From Ahrensia kielensis DSM 5890 (lineage in GTDB: Bacteria; Pseudomonadota; Alphaproteobacteria; Rhizobiales; Rhizobiaceae): a stretch of DNA of 64,000 bases. The position numbers and the translations under genes are program-made. Numbering within the stretch: the stretch's first letter is position 1; every line of letters starts with the position of its first letter. Below, piece after piece: positions 36,047 to 45,672 of this stretch. The notes beneath the pieces are model-generated. The model saw only the letters and a program-made list of their open reading frames with translations, was not told the origin of the DNA and did not search any database. The stretch covers positions 981,127-1,045,126 of the forward strand of contig NZ_KB894528.1 of the NCBI RefSeq assembly GCF_000374465.1. Direction: 5' to 3'.

Positions 36047-37056
36047 TGAGTAGCATCCGCCATTGCTTGAGCTTTTAAACCCAGTTCCATGACCTTGAAA
36101 CAATGCGCTTGGCTCATGGCTGTTTCAGTACGGTTTTCAATGTCTGCAACCAAACGAGAGAAATATGGATATCCTGCATCTGAAGCATCAATATACTCAC
36201 AGCGATCCTTGTTCACGAGATAGACATGATCTGTGCCTTCGCTGCGCGCCACATCAACATATTTGCGCAATTCAATATAGCCCTCTGTGCCAAGAATGGT
36301 CAGGCGCCCATCACCCCATGTCGGCAATCCATCAGGATTATACCAATCCACACGAATATAGCCGTGGCCTTGGTCGCTGCGCAGTGCAACTTCACCAAAA
36401 TCCTGCAATCCTTTATCAGTTGGATTTGCATAATTGGCTGCACTCGCCATTGTCACTTTTGCATCAGTAGAACCAGTAAAGAACAAGAACTGATCGATCT
36501 GGTGCGAAGCTATATCGCAAATGATGCCGCCATATTTTTGTTTGTCGAAGAACCAATCAGGCCGAATATCACGGTTCAAACGGTGCGGCCCCATGCCGAT
36601 GGTTTGCACCACTTTGCCAATCGCACCTTCAGCAACCAGTTCTGCAGCTTTGGTAACGCACGCAACTTCAAAACGCTCTGAATAATTGACCGACCAAATA
36701 CGGCCTGTGCGCGCGACACATGCTTTAATGGCTTCCAGCTGTTCCATAGTCGTACAGCCAGGTTTATCGACCATGACATCCTTGCCAGCTTCCATCGCTT
36801 CAATGGCAAGTGCCGCACGATCAGATGGAACTGCTGCGATCAAAACCAGATCAATGTCTGGGTTCTCAAGAATTGCATTGCGGTCACTAAGACGCACGGC
36901 ATCTGGAAAGCGCTTTTCAAACCCGTCTAGAGTTTCTGGATTTCCATCCGTCCACCAACCGACAAATTCAGCACCAACATTCATCATGTTTTGTGACATG
37001 CCGTAAATATGACGGTGATCGAGACCCATTGCAGCAAATTTGATCGTTTTAGCCAA
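36043..37056 (-). CDS. Gfo/Idh/MocA family protein with atypical nucleotide loop (2 of 3)
   Basis: 337 residues. The N-terminal strand is followed by MGLDHRHIYGMSQNM instead of the canonical GxGxxG. The lysine motif VDKPGCTTMEQLEAI and the GGIICDIASHQIDQFLFFTG region remain, so the fold is intact. The His-rich loop suggests altered cofactor or metal binding. Central gene of the dehydrogenase trio. Confidence 0.87.
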   Translation of the reverse strand: MAKTIKFAAMGLDHRHIYGMSQNMMNVGAEFVGWWTDGNPETLDGFEKRFPDAVRLSDRNAILENPDIDLVLIAAVPSDRAALAIEAMEAGKDVMVDKPGCTTMEQLEAIKACVARTGRIWSVNYSERFEVACVTKAAELVAEGAIGKVVQTIGMGPHRLNRDIRPDWFFDKQKYGGIICDIASHQIDQFLFFTGSTDAKVTMASAANYANPTDKGLQDFGEVALRSDQGHGYIRVDWYNPDGLPTWGDGRLTILGTEGYIELRKYVDVARSEGTDHVYLVNKDRCEYIDASDAGYPYFSRLVADIENRTETAMSQAHCFKVMELGLKAQAMADATQ

Positions 37057-37080
37057 CGGAACGGCTCCTATAAAATGTTG

Positions 37081-38148
37081 TTAGTTGTTATCTTGAACAG
37101 TGACAGCGCATTTTTCAGTCGATGATTGAACGATCGCATCAATGAGATTGTGAACGCTTAGCGCTTCGCGTCCAGGACAAATGGGGGCTCGCCCCTCATT
37201 CAATGAATCGACAAAATCTTCAATAATACCGCGGTGCCAATCATGCGTGAACGCCATCGGGTCCGCTCCGCCGCCAGTACCACCAGCTTCGCCAATCACT
37301 TCCTCGCGTCCATCACGCCACTTGATTGAAAGCAGACCGGACTGCAAAGAAACCGCTGCTTTTTCAAATTGAAAAGACAATGATTCCGCATCACCAGGAT
37401 AAAGTGCCGTGCTCGCAAGGATTGAACCTATCGCACCATTTTCATATTCGACACCGGCAGACACATGGTCTTCTGCTTCCATCTCATGCAAGGCACTTGT
37501 TCGCGCCATTGCCTGAACTGATTTTGCTTTACCGGTCAAACTCAGCATAAGATCCAGCGCATGAATTGCCTGACTAATTAAAACACCCCCGCCATCACGC
37601 GCATAAGTTCCGCGTCCCGGCTCATCATAATAGGATTGTTCACGCCACCACGGAATACGCGCTTCCACAATATGCAGCGCACCAAACGCGTTCGCATCCA
37701 TCAAAGTTTTTAACTTGGTTGAGGATTCTCTTACGCGGTGCTGAAAAACAATACCGAGCGTAACATTTTGCGTTTCGCACAGATCAACAAGGCCAGCCGC
37801 AGCGACGCTTGTGCGCTCGACCGGCTTTTCCATCAAAATATGCTTGCCTGCCTGGGCCAGCTCGCCAATGATTTCTTCGCGCGCATTTGGCGGCGTTAAA
37901 ACAATAGCAAAGTCTATAGATGCATCGGAGCAAATCTCTTCGATACGATCATAGGGGTGAATTTTGTAGCCGAGTACATTCTGCGTCGAATCTGCAAATT
38001 TTTGTGCAGAATCTTTGCTGCGTGTCAAAATACCCGCAACGTCAACTTTACTAGCAAGATCGGCCAAAGCTAAAAGATGCGTCTTAGCGACCATGCCTCC
38101 GCCAATAATGACTACCCTTCTACGATTTTGGTCTTTATCGATTGTCAT
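37081..38148 (-). CDS. Gfo/Idh/MocA family oxidoreductase (3 of 3)
   Basis: 355 residues from the ATG at 38148. This start is preferred because the longer frame to 38166 would overlap a perfect operator-like palindrome. Rossmann loop VIIGGGMVAKTHLLAL, MEKPVERTSVAAAGL, and WWREQSYYDEPGRGTYARDGGGVLISQAIHALD are typical. It is the first gene of the minus-strand catabolic operon running to 30474. Confidence 0.88.
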   Translation of the reverse strand: MTIDKDQNRRRVVIIGGGMVAKTHLLALADLASKVDVAGILTRSKDSAQKFADSTQNVLGYKIHPYDRIEEICSDASIDFAIVLTPPNAREEIIGELAQAGKHILMEKPVERTSVAAAGLVDLCETQNVTLGIVFQHRVRESSTKLKTLMDANAFGALHIVEARIPWWREQSYYDEPGRGTYARDGGGVLISQAIHALDLMLSLTGKAKSVQAMARTSALHEMEAEDHVSAGVEYENGAIGSILASTALYPGDAESLSFQFEKAAVSLQSGLLSIKWRDGREEVIGEAGGTGGGADPMAFTHDWHRGIIEDFVDSLNEGRAPICPGREALSVHNLIDAIVQSSTEKCAVTVQDNN

Positions 38149-38155
38149 AACGCCT

Positions 38156-38167
38156 CTTGTATACAAG
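38156..38167. promoter_or_regulatory. GntR(FadR)-type operator-like palindrome
   Basis: A perfect 12-bp palindrome, CTTGTATACAAG, lies 8 bp upstream of the 38148 start, in the divergent region between the dehydrogenase operon and the aldehyde dehydrogenase. TTGTATACAA-like sites are typical of FCD-domain GntR repressors. The matching regulator is not in this window. A TGTACA core also occurs at 38225-38230. Confidence 0.55.
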
Positions 38168-38333
38168 TATATCGACTCTCAATAACACCAAAAAGATGGA
38201 AAAAACAATTAGGTTTTCATGACATGTACAAATTGGCTATTAGAAATATTTACAATATTTTTGGGCATGAATAATAAGTACACTTTGCATCATATAAATT
38301 ACATGCAAGATTAAAACTGAAATGGAGAAACAA

Positions 38334-39788
38334 ATGAGCCAGCCTGATACTTGGTTTGAAACTAATAGATGTTTTATTGGCGGCGCATGGCGTCAATCCC
38401 ATAGCAGTGAAACGATTAATCTCATCAACCCTTCTGATGGTACGGTAATTTGCGATATAGCTGCAGGATCTTCTGCTGACATCAATGATGCCGTTACTGC
38501 TGCACAGTCTGCCCTTGATGGTGAATGGGGGAAACTGACAGCACCAGAGCGCGGACGTTTTCTCTTTAAGCTAAGTGCTTTGATTCTTGAGAACACTGAA
38601 CGACTGGCTAAGCTTGAAGCTTTGGACGTTGGTAAGCCTCTTAGCCAAGCACGTGCAGATGTGTTGGCACTGGCGCGTTATTTAGAATTTTATGGCGGCG
38701 CTGTTGATAAAATTCATGGCACAACCATCCCTTATCTAGATGGATATACTGTTTATACGCTACGTGAACCCCATGGTGTAACGGGACATATTATTCCGTG
38801 GAATTACCCTATGCAGATCATCGGCAGATCAGTAGGCGCAGCCTTAGCAATGGGAAATGCCTGCGTATTAAAGCCAGCAGAAGAAGCATGTTTAACAGCA
38901 CTGGCATTTGCTGATCTTGCAAGACAGGTTGGCCTTCCCGCAGGCGCACTCAATGTCGTTCCCGGCCGTGGCAGCGAGGCAGGTGCAGCACTCAGCAGTC
39001 ATAAAGGTGTTCACCACATTTCCTTTACCGGTTCGGTGCCTACTGGCCGCGCAATTCAGGCAACCGCTGCACAAAATGTTATACCAGTGACATTGGAGCT
39101 GGGTGGCAAATCACCCCAGCTCGTCTTTGAAGATGCAGACCTTGATGCAGCACTGCCTTTTCTCGTTAATGCAGGCATCCAAAATGCAGGCCAAACCTGT
39201 TCAGCTTCTTCACGTATTTTAGTGCATCAAAGCCTATATGATGAAGTCGCTTCAAGAATGGCAAAACGTTACTCTGCATTGAGAGTTGGCCCAGCTATGG
39301 CAGACCTTGATCTTGGCCCAGTCATCTCTGCGCGCCAAAAATCAATCGTTGAGGGGTATCTTCAAAAAGCAGGCGATCTGGAAATCATAGGAAAAGGCAA
39401 GATAGTCGAAGACGCTCCTCAAGGCGGCGCTTATATCGCACCAACATTATTGTCTGGAGCATCGTCAGAACATGTTCTGGCACAGGAGGAAATATTCGGA
39501 CCTGTGCAAGTTATAATTCCGTTTCAAGACGAAGAAGAAGCGGTCGCGATAGCCAATGGCACAGATTTCGGGCTTGTTTCTTCTGTCTGGAGCGAAAATG
39601 GTGCGCGCCAAATGCGCCTTGCCAAACGCTTGCGCAGCGGCCAAGTCTTCTTGAATAATTATGGTGCTGGCGGCGGCGTAGAATTACCCTTTGGCGGATC
39701 AGGCCTTTCAGGCCATGGCCGTGAAAAAGGGTTTGAAGCCCTATATGGATTTTCAACATTAAAAACAGTCGCAGCACGTCACGGATAG
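38334..39788 (+). CDS. NAD(P)-dependent aldehyde dehydrogenase
   Basis: 484 residues from the ATG at 38334, whose ribosome site GGAG lies inside the alternative longer reading (start 38322). Catalytic C289 in NAGQTCSASSRIL, general-base Glu in ELGGKSPQLVF, and cofactor loop FTGSVPTGRAIQ are present, with IIPWNYP upstream. It oxidises an aldehyde or semialdehyde from the pathway supplied by the divergent dehydrogenases. Confidence 0.92.
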   Translation: MSQPDTWFETNRCFIGGAWRQSHSSETINLINPSDGTVICDIAAGSSADINDAVTAAQSALDGEWGKLTAPERGRFLFKLSALILENTERLAKLEALDVGKPLSQARADVLALARYLEFYGGAVDKIHGTTIPYLDGYTVYTLREPHGVTGHIIPWNYPMQIIGRSVGAALAMGNACVLKPAEEACLTALAFADLARQVGLPAGALNVVPGRGSEAGAALSSHKGVHHISFTGSVPTGRAIQATAAQNVIPVTLELGGKSPQLVFEDADLDAALPFLVNAGIQNAGQTCSASSRILVHQSLYDEVASRMAKRYSALRVGPAMADLDLGPVISARQKSIVEGYLQKAGDLEIIGKGKIVEDAPQGGAYIAPTLLSGASSEHVLAQEEIFGPVQVIIPFQDEEEAVAIANGTDFGLVSSVWSENGARQMRLAKRLRSGQVFLNNYGAGGGVELPFGGSGLSGHGREKGFEALYGFSTLKTVAARHG

Positions 39789-39797
39789 GAATTACCC

Positions 39798-40544
39798 ATG
39801 CGAATGAAGAATAAAGTCGCGATCATTACCGGTGGAGCATCAGGTTTTGGCGCTGGTATTGCACGAAAATTTGCATCCGAAGGGGCGCAAATAATGATTG
39901 CCGATCTCAATATCGATTTGGCAAATGAGCTGGCCGGTGAACTTGGCCAAAGTGCGCGTGCAATTAAAACCAATGTTGCCGATGATCAAAGCGTTGCAGC
40001 AATGGTAGAAGCAACACTCGAAACCTATGGAAAAATCGACGTATTGGTCAACAACGCAGGCACCACCCACCTGCCCGCACCTTTGGATGAAATTACCGAA
40101 CAAGATTTCGACAAGGTGTTTGCCGTCAACTGCAAGTCTGTTTTCCTAACGGCTAAGCACATTGTACCGCACATGAGGAAAAACCAAGCAAGCGCAATTC
40201 TCAACGTAGCATCAACAGCCGCCGTTAGCCCGCGCCCGCGCCTCAGCTGGTACAACGCATCCAAAGGCTGGATGAACAACGCCACCAAAAGCATGGCGAT
40301 AGAGCTCGCGCCTGAAGGCATAAGAGTGAACGCGATCAATCCCGTTGCCGGTGAAACACCGCTACTCAAAACCTTCATGGGTGAAGACACCCCTGAAATG
40401 CGTGCTAAATTTCTCTCCACGATTCCTATGGGACGTTTTTCAACACCAGAAGATATGGCCAATGCCGCAATTTATCTTTGTTCGGATGAATCCAGCATGG
40501 TGACTGGTGTATGTATGGAAGTTGATGGAGGGCGTTGCATCTAA
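39798..40544 (+). CDS. SDR family oxidoreductase
   Basis: 248-residue classical short-chain dehydrogenase. The cofactor loop is GGASGFGAGIA, NNAG is at about 86-89 (LVNNAGTTHLP), and the active-site Y152-xxx-K156 is in WYNASKG. The C-terminal PEDMANAAIYLCSDESSMVTGVCMEVDGG is standard. Asp37 after the second strand (IADLN) indicates NAD rather than NADP. It follows the ALDH gene by 9 bp and is presumably co-transcribed with it. Confidence 0.92.
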   Translation: MRMKNKVAIITGGASGFGAGIARKFASEGAQIMIADLNIDLANELAGELGQSARAIKTNVADDQSVAAMVEATLETYGKIDVLVNNAGTTHLPAPLDEITEQDFDKVFAVNCKSVFLTAKHIVPHMRKNQASAILNVASTAAVSPRPRLSWYNASKGWMNNATKSMAIELAPEGIRVNAINPVAGETPLLKTFMGEDTPEMRAKFLSTIPMGRFSTPEDMANAAIYLCSDESSMVTGVCMEVDGGRCI

Positions 40545-40571
40545 AGCAATTCAGCAAAAGCTTATAGCGCG

Positions 40572-41342
40572 TTAGAAATTATCTTTGCGCTTGCGAATTT
40601 CAGTAAATACCGCCTCGTCACTTTGATTTTCCATTCCTAAAGTGGAACGGATTTTCTCATCATCAGGGCGCAAAAATGGATTGGTCGCCAGCTCCGTTTC
40701 CAATGTAAAAGGAACGGTCGGCTTGCCCTTTTCACGTAGCTTTGCGACTTCTTCAGCGCGTTCTTTAAGCCCTTCATTCTCCGGATCGACACTTAGTGCG
40801 AATGTCGCGTTCGCAAGGGAATATTCATGGCTGCAATACACAGTCGTTTTTGCGGGTAACTTGGCTAGTTTTTGCAAGCTGCTCCACATCATTGACGGCG
40901 TACCTTCAAGAAGACGCCCGCACCCCAGCGCAAACAATGTATCGCCGACAAAGATGATGTCATCATCGGGCAGATAGAAATTGATCATGTCCAGCGTATG
41001 CCCAGGCGTTTCAAGAATTTCGATCTTTCGGTTCGCAAACTCGATTTCATCGCCCTCATTCAGAAGAACGTCTAATCCGACAATCGCTGTGCTTTGCTTA
41101 CTTGGTCCAAAGACTTTTGCTTTTGTTTCCTGCTTAAGTTTTGCCAAACCATCAGTGTGATCCCAGTGATGGTGCGTGATCCAAATCTGGGTGATGTTCC
41201 ACCCTTTGGACTTAGCCGCATTCAAGTAAGGATCGGCATCACCTGCATCGATAGCAACTGTATCCCCACTTTCAGGATCGTGAATCAGCACGCCATAATT
41301 GTCTTTATAATAATCAAACTGATGAATTTGCAGAGAGGTCAT
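40572..41342 (-). CDS. gloB: Hydroxyacylglutathione hydrolase (glyoxalase II)
   Basis: 256-residue MBL-fold enzyme with H57-x-H59-x-D61-H62 (THHHWDHTDG), ETPGHTLDMINF, FVGDTLFALGCGRLLEG and the C-terminal NPFLRPDDEKIR glutathione-binding tail of GloB. It hydrolyses S-lactoylglutathione. It is distinct from the persulfide-dioxygenase-like paralogue at 17 kb, which lacks this C-terminal domain. Confidence 0.93.
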   Translation of the reverse strand: MTSLQIHQFDYYKDNYGVLIHDPESGDTVAIDAGDADPYLNAAKSKGWNITQIWITHHHWDHTDGLAKLKQETKAKVFGPSKQSTAIVGLDVLLNEGDEIEFANRKIEILETPGHTLDMINFYLPDDDIIFVGDTLFALGCGRLLEGTPSMMWSSLQKLAKLPAKTTVYCSHEYSLANATFALSVDPENEGLKERAEEVAKLREKGKPTVPFTLETELATNPFLRPDDEKIRSTLGMENQSDEAVFTEIRKRKDNF

Positions 41343-41744
41343 GGCTATTTCCTAAATAAGATCTGGCACTAAACTAAGATTTAGAGAAAATGTGCGCTTA
41401 TCAACGGGTAATTCGCAATATTGACACAAAGTAAGATCATCCGGTTTGCGTCATGGACCTAACTGGTCCTATACGACACATCATTACAAGTAGATAACGA
41501 CATTCAGTTACGTACGCATTAGAAATGCCCGTATAAATTTTATTTTTGAGCTTTGGCTCGTACTGACAGTTTTGCCAATTGGTGGGTCGCGCATTTTATG
41601 CGCAGGCAAACAGACTGTACAAGTCAAATAAATTAATTGGTAGTGGAATGAACAATTTCCGATCATACAGCATATGGCTAAAAAGCCATTGTGCTGCTGT
41701 GCGTATTGGAAATGCGGGATCATCCACTCGGTCAGGACAGTAAA
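41343..41744. other. Gene-free interval between gloB and the SulP gene
   Basis: About 400 bp with no convincing gene. It holds the divergent promoters of gloB and the SulP transporter, a GGACC/GGTCC hairpin (41455-41469), a GCGCAT/ATGCGC hairpin (41589-41603) and an AT-rich stretch before 41680. No known operator is recognised. Confidence 0.5.
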
Positions 41745-43637
41745 ATGAGTGAAGAAGCCCACCCGTGGCGAGAACGTGGTCGTCAATTTCAGGGCTACTT
41801 GAACGAACTGTTTTACATGCCGCCGTGGATCAAAACGATCAGCAAAGATACGCTGCGCAGTGACCTTATTGCTGGCCTTACCGGTGCAACCCTCGTCTTG
41901 CCTCAAGCCGTTGCCTTCGCAGCTATTGCTGGCCTGCCACCTGAATATGGATTTTATGCAGCAATTGTCACTGCTATTGTCGCTGCGTTATGCGGGTCAA
42001 GCTTGCATGCTGTTTCTGGGCCAACTACGCCAATTTCCGCGCTGGTCTTTGTGTCTCTTGTCGGCAGCTTCCAGCCCGGTACAGACAGCTATATCAGCGC
42101 TGCAATTACGCTCGCCTTTCTGGTTGGTATTTATCAGTTCGCGCTTGGTATAGCCCGCCTCGGCGGCATGGTGGATTTTGTTTCCCATTCCGTCATGACT
42201 GGCTTTATGACCGGGGCAGCGCTTTTGATTGCTCTTAGCCAAGTACGCCATGCCTTGGGTGTTGAGATACCACGCCCTGACGAGTTGGTTGAGTTCACCG
42301 TCGGCATTTATGAAAAATTCCCAGAGGTGAACCCCTATTCCGTCGGCATTGCTGCTTTCGCATTTTTTATCGGTATAGCGATAAAAAAATGGCGACCCTT
42401 ATGGCCAAACTATCTCATTGCATTAGCAGCTGCGACAGGCATAAGCATTTGGCTTTCTGGACAATCGACTTCTGTTGCAACCGTTGGCGCAATTGAAACG
42501 GTTATACCAAAATTTGTACTCCCTGACTTTTCATTGAGCTCCCTACGCGATCTGTCTTCAGCCGCATTCGCGATCGCAATGGTTGGCCTTTTGGAAGCTA
42601 TGTCAGTGGCGCGTGCCATCGGCTTGAAATCAGGTCAGATGGTTGACAATAATCGTGAATTTTTGGGCCAAGGCGCATCAAACATCGTCGGCAGTTTCTT
42701 CCAATGCTACCCAGGTTCAGCATCATTCACTCGTTCTGGTGTGAACTATGAAGCAGGTGCCCAAACACCTTTAGCAACAATTTTCTCTGCTATTTTCCTG
42801 TTCATCATACTCCTGCTTGTCGCCCCTTGGTTTGCATATGTGCCTATTCCGGCAATGGCTGGCGTTATCATTCTTGTCGCATGGCGCTTGGTGGATCTTC
42901 AAGAAATCAAGCATATATTCAGCACCTCCGCCTCAGAGGCTGTCATTGCTGGCATCACATTCTTCTCGGCAATCCTTATTAATCTTGAATTTGCGATCTA
43001 TGCTGGCGTGCTTTTGTCACTTGGCTTGTTTTTGAATTCAACATCAAAGCCATCAATTGGTATCGGCGTACCCGATCCTAACTCTAAACGACGCACATTC
43101 TCTGGCTCAGGCATCGGCAGTGGCAACGAAACACTGCCCGAATGCCCGCAGCTCATGATTGCGCGTTTGGATGGCCCGCTCTATTTCGGATCGGTTGAAT
43201 ATCTACGCAAGCAATTCAGACGCTTTGAAATCGAGCGCAAAGATCAAACCAGTATGATCTTCATAGTGAAAGGCATCGGTGAAATCGATATGCCCGGTGC
43301 CGACCTGTTGATAGAAGAGGCTAATCGCAGACGTAAGCGCGGCGGTTCATTCCACCTACAAACAAAAACACCCAAGACAATTTCTAAGCTAGCGCGTTTT
43401 AAAGTTATCAAGGAATTAGGCCGCGAGTTTATTCACCTGTCGAAAGGTGATGCGATTGCCGGCGTTGTTCCCACATTGGATAAATCAATTTGTGCGACAT
43501 GCACAAAACGCATTTTCTTCGAGTGTGAAGCACAGCCAAAGCCCGTACCTGAAGAAATATTAGAGCAAATGAACGAGGCGAAATCAGAAGCATCTTCCGC
43601 GAATGTTCAACCCGCCAAAACGCAATCAGCAGAATAA
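41745..43637 (+). CDS. SulP family inorganic anion transporter
   Basis: 630 residues from the ATG at 41745. About 10-12 membrane helices are preceded by the SulP entry segment LIAGLTGATLVLPQAVAFAAIAG and followed by a C-terminal STAS domain (about 480-585, with LDGPLYFGSVEYLRKQF). It transports sulfate, bicarbonate or another anion. A cysteine-containing tail (ICATCTKRIFFECEAQ) follows the STAS domain and is unusual. The substrate is unassigned. Confidence 0.9.
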   Translation: MSEEAHPWRERGRQFQGYLNELFYMPPWIKTISKDTLRSDLIAGLTGATLVLPQAVAFAAIAGLPPEYGFYAAIVTAIVAALCGSSLHAVSGPTTPISALVFVSLVGSFQPGTDSYISAAITLAFLVGIYQFALGIARLGGMVDFVSHSVMTGFMTGAALLIALSQVRHALGVEIPRPDELVEFTVGIYEKFPEVNPYSVGIAAFAFFIGIAIKKWRPLWPNYLIALAAATGISIWLSGQSTSVATVGAIETVIPKFVLPDFSLSSLRDLSSAAFAIAMVGLLEAMSVARAIGLKSGQMVDNNREFLGQGASNIVGSFFQCYPGSASFTRSGVNYEAGAQTPLATIFSAIFLFIILLLVAPWFAYVPIPAMAGVIILVAWRLVDLQEIKHIFSTSASEAVIAGITFFSAILINLEFAIYAGVLLSLGLFLNSTSKPSIGIGVPDPNSKRRTFSGSGIGSGNETLPECPQLMIARLDGPLYFGSVEYLRKQFRRFEIERKDQTSMIFIVKGIGEIDMPGADLLIEEANRRRKRGGSFHLQTKTPKTISKLARFKVIKELGREFIHLSKGDAIAGVVPTLDKSICATCTKRIFFECEAQPKPVPEEILEQMNEAKSEASSANVQPAKTQSAE

Positions 43638-43684
43638 TTCTTGTATTATATGGCGGTGACAATTTTTGTAGCTATATGTCTTAG

Positions 43685-45556
43685 ATGACAATTGCTGACC
43701 GTATATTTGGACCATTCGAAAAACTGATTGCCCCACTGGATTTACCAGTGCTGCCAATGCCGGATGACGGACCACTAAAATTGGTCTGGCATTTTGCAAA
43801 AATGTTCCGTGCCGTGCTGATTGCTGTCGGTATTTTGTCGATTATTTCTGCGTCAGTGTCTCTGCTTCTCATCTGGGCTATGGCATTCATTGTTGATGGC
43901 GTATCTGCGCAAGGTGCATCGCTTTTTCTAGATCAAAATTGGGTATTACTACTTTTAATTTTGATCACGCTTGCTGTGTTCAATCCGGCCATACGGTTTG
44001 TCGCAGAAACATATATGTATCAAACAGTGGAAACCTTGATGCCAGCGGCGCTGCGTTGGCAAGCGCACAAGGCTGTCGAAAACCAAGATATGTCATTCTT
44101 TGAGGATTTGTTCGCAGGGCAAGTCGCTTCCCGTATCGCGCAAGTAACAAGCGCGTCACAGCGCATTATGATGCTTTCAATGAGCACTATTCCCTATGTT
44201 GGCATTCAATTTTTTGGCTCGTTTGCACTGTTGCTCGCATTGTCTTGGCAGCTTGCAATGCCTGTTCTTTTTTGGATCATAGCCAATAGTATACTCGCCT
44301 ATTATGTGATGCCACTTTACATGCAGCGCTCCAAACATGTTGCCGGTGCACGTTCCAAAGCTACAGGCGCAATGACTGACATCTACAGCAATATCGCGAT
44401 GGTGAAACTCTTTGCAGCTGAAGATTCAGAAGCTGGTGCTATTCGCAAAGTCATTGGTGAGACAATTGACACACAGCACAGCGAAAACCGCGCATACATC
44501 GCCACAGATACAAGCGTCAACTTACTCAATGTTGCCCTCGTGGTTTCAATATTCTCTATTGGCATTTGGGGGTTGGTGGACGGGTTTGTGTCGCTTGGTG
44601 AGTTTGTCGCCGCGGTGACTGTATCTCGGTCGCTATCAGATTCATCCAATGCTTTCATCGGCCTTGGTCAGGGCATTACGCGGGCGCTCGGCACAATAAA
44701 AGATGCAATGCCAGTCATTACCAGCCAGCCTAAAATCACAGACAAAACAAAGGCACCAAGCCTTGATGTACGTGCTGGAGAGATTACGTTTAACAGCGTT
44801 GATTTTTCCTATGGAGATGCGGCAAAGCCGGTGCTGCGCAAACTGGATCTCCATATTAAAGCTGGTGAAAAAGTTGGTATTGTTGGCCTGTCTGGCGCGG
44901 GTAAATCAACACTCATAGCGCTGCTTCTGCGGTTGCGTGATGTTGATGCTGGCAGCATTCAAATTGACGGTCAGGATGTACGTGACGTGACACAAGCATC
45001 GCTTAGACGCCAAATTGGGGTCGTGACACAAGATGTATCTTTGTTGCATCGCTCCATTCGCGACAACATTCGATATGGTGATCCAACCGCCAGCGATGCA
45101 CAAATTGAGCACGCAGCAAAATTAGCGCAAGCAGACATTTTTATTCAAGGACTCACAGACAGTGATGATCGTCAAGGTTATGATGCCCATGTCGGCGAAA
45201 AAGGCATAAAGCTATCCGGTGGACAGCGCCAACGCGTTTCTATCGCTCGTGTTTTGTTAAAAGATGCCCCGATTTTGGCTTTAGATGAGGCAACCTCCGC
45301 GCTTGATTCTGAGGCAGAAGCAGCGATTCAGAAAAACCTTACCAATTTGATGGAGGGCAAAACCACGATAGCCGTTGCCCACCGTCTTTCTACAATAGCC
45401 GCGATGGACCGCCTTGTCGTTATGGATAAGGGCATGATTGTCGAGCAAGGCACACATGATGAATTGATTGAAAGCGACGGCCTCTATGCACAGCTATGGG
45501 CGCGCCAATCAGGCGGGTTTCTTGTAACAAACCAGCCTGCAACGTCAGAAGTCTAG
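43685..45556 (+). CDS. ABC transporter, fused permease and ATPase (type IV exporter)
   Basis: 623-residue half-transporter. Six-helix membrane domain about 30-330, then ATPase with Walker A GLSGAGKSTL, signature [14 protein letters not shown] and Walker B ILALDEATSALD. It works as a homodimer exporting a lipid, drug or peptide. It lies 47 bp after the SulP gene on the same strand, so joint expression is possible without a known functional link. Confidence 0.92.
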   Translation: MTIADRIFGPFEKLIAPLDLPVLPMPDDGPLKLVWHFAKMFRAVLIAVGILSIISASVSLLLIWAMAFIVDGVSAQGASLFLDQNWVLLLLILITLAVFNPAIRFVAETYMYQTVETLMPAALRWQAHKAVENQDMSFFEDLFAGQVASRIAQVTSASQRIMMLSMSTIPYVGIQFFGSFALLLALSWQLAMPVLFWIIANSILAYYVMPLYMQRSKHVAGARSKATGAMTDIYSNIAMVKLFAAEDSEAGAIRKVIGETIDTQHSENRAYIATDTSVNLLNVALVVSIFSIGIWGLVDGFVSLGEFVAAVTVSRSLSDSSNAFIGLGQGITRALGTIKDAMPVITSQPKITDKTKAPSLDVRAGEITFNSVDFSYGDAAKPVLRKLDLHIKAGEKVGIVGLSGAGKSTLIALLLRLRDVDAGSIQIDGQDVRDVTQASLRRQIGVVTQDVSLLHRSIRDNIRYGDPTASDAQIEHAAKLAQADIFIQGLTDSDDRQGYDAHVGEKGIKLSGGQRQRVSIARVLLKDAPILALDEATSALDSEAEAAIQKNLTNLMEGKTTIAVAHRLSTIAAMDRLVVMDKGMIVEQGTHDELIESDGLYAQLWARQSGGFLVTNQPATSEV

Positions 45557-45672
45557 TTTATCCGAACCTCAAGCGTTCTTGCGCTTCACTTCTTCCAGAA
45601 CAATCCATTTGTTTCGGTATATTTTAGCGCGCTGAAAAACGCACAACGACCAATTATCTGAAATCTGCCAAC

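Noticed and set aside
41508-41906. A 132-residue minus-strand frame upstream of and overlapping the SulP gene
   Set aside because: It overlaps the SulP N-terminus by about 160 bp, has no recognisable domain, and half of it lies in AT-rich intergenic DNA.
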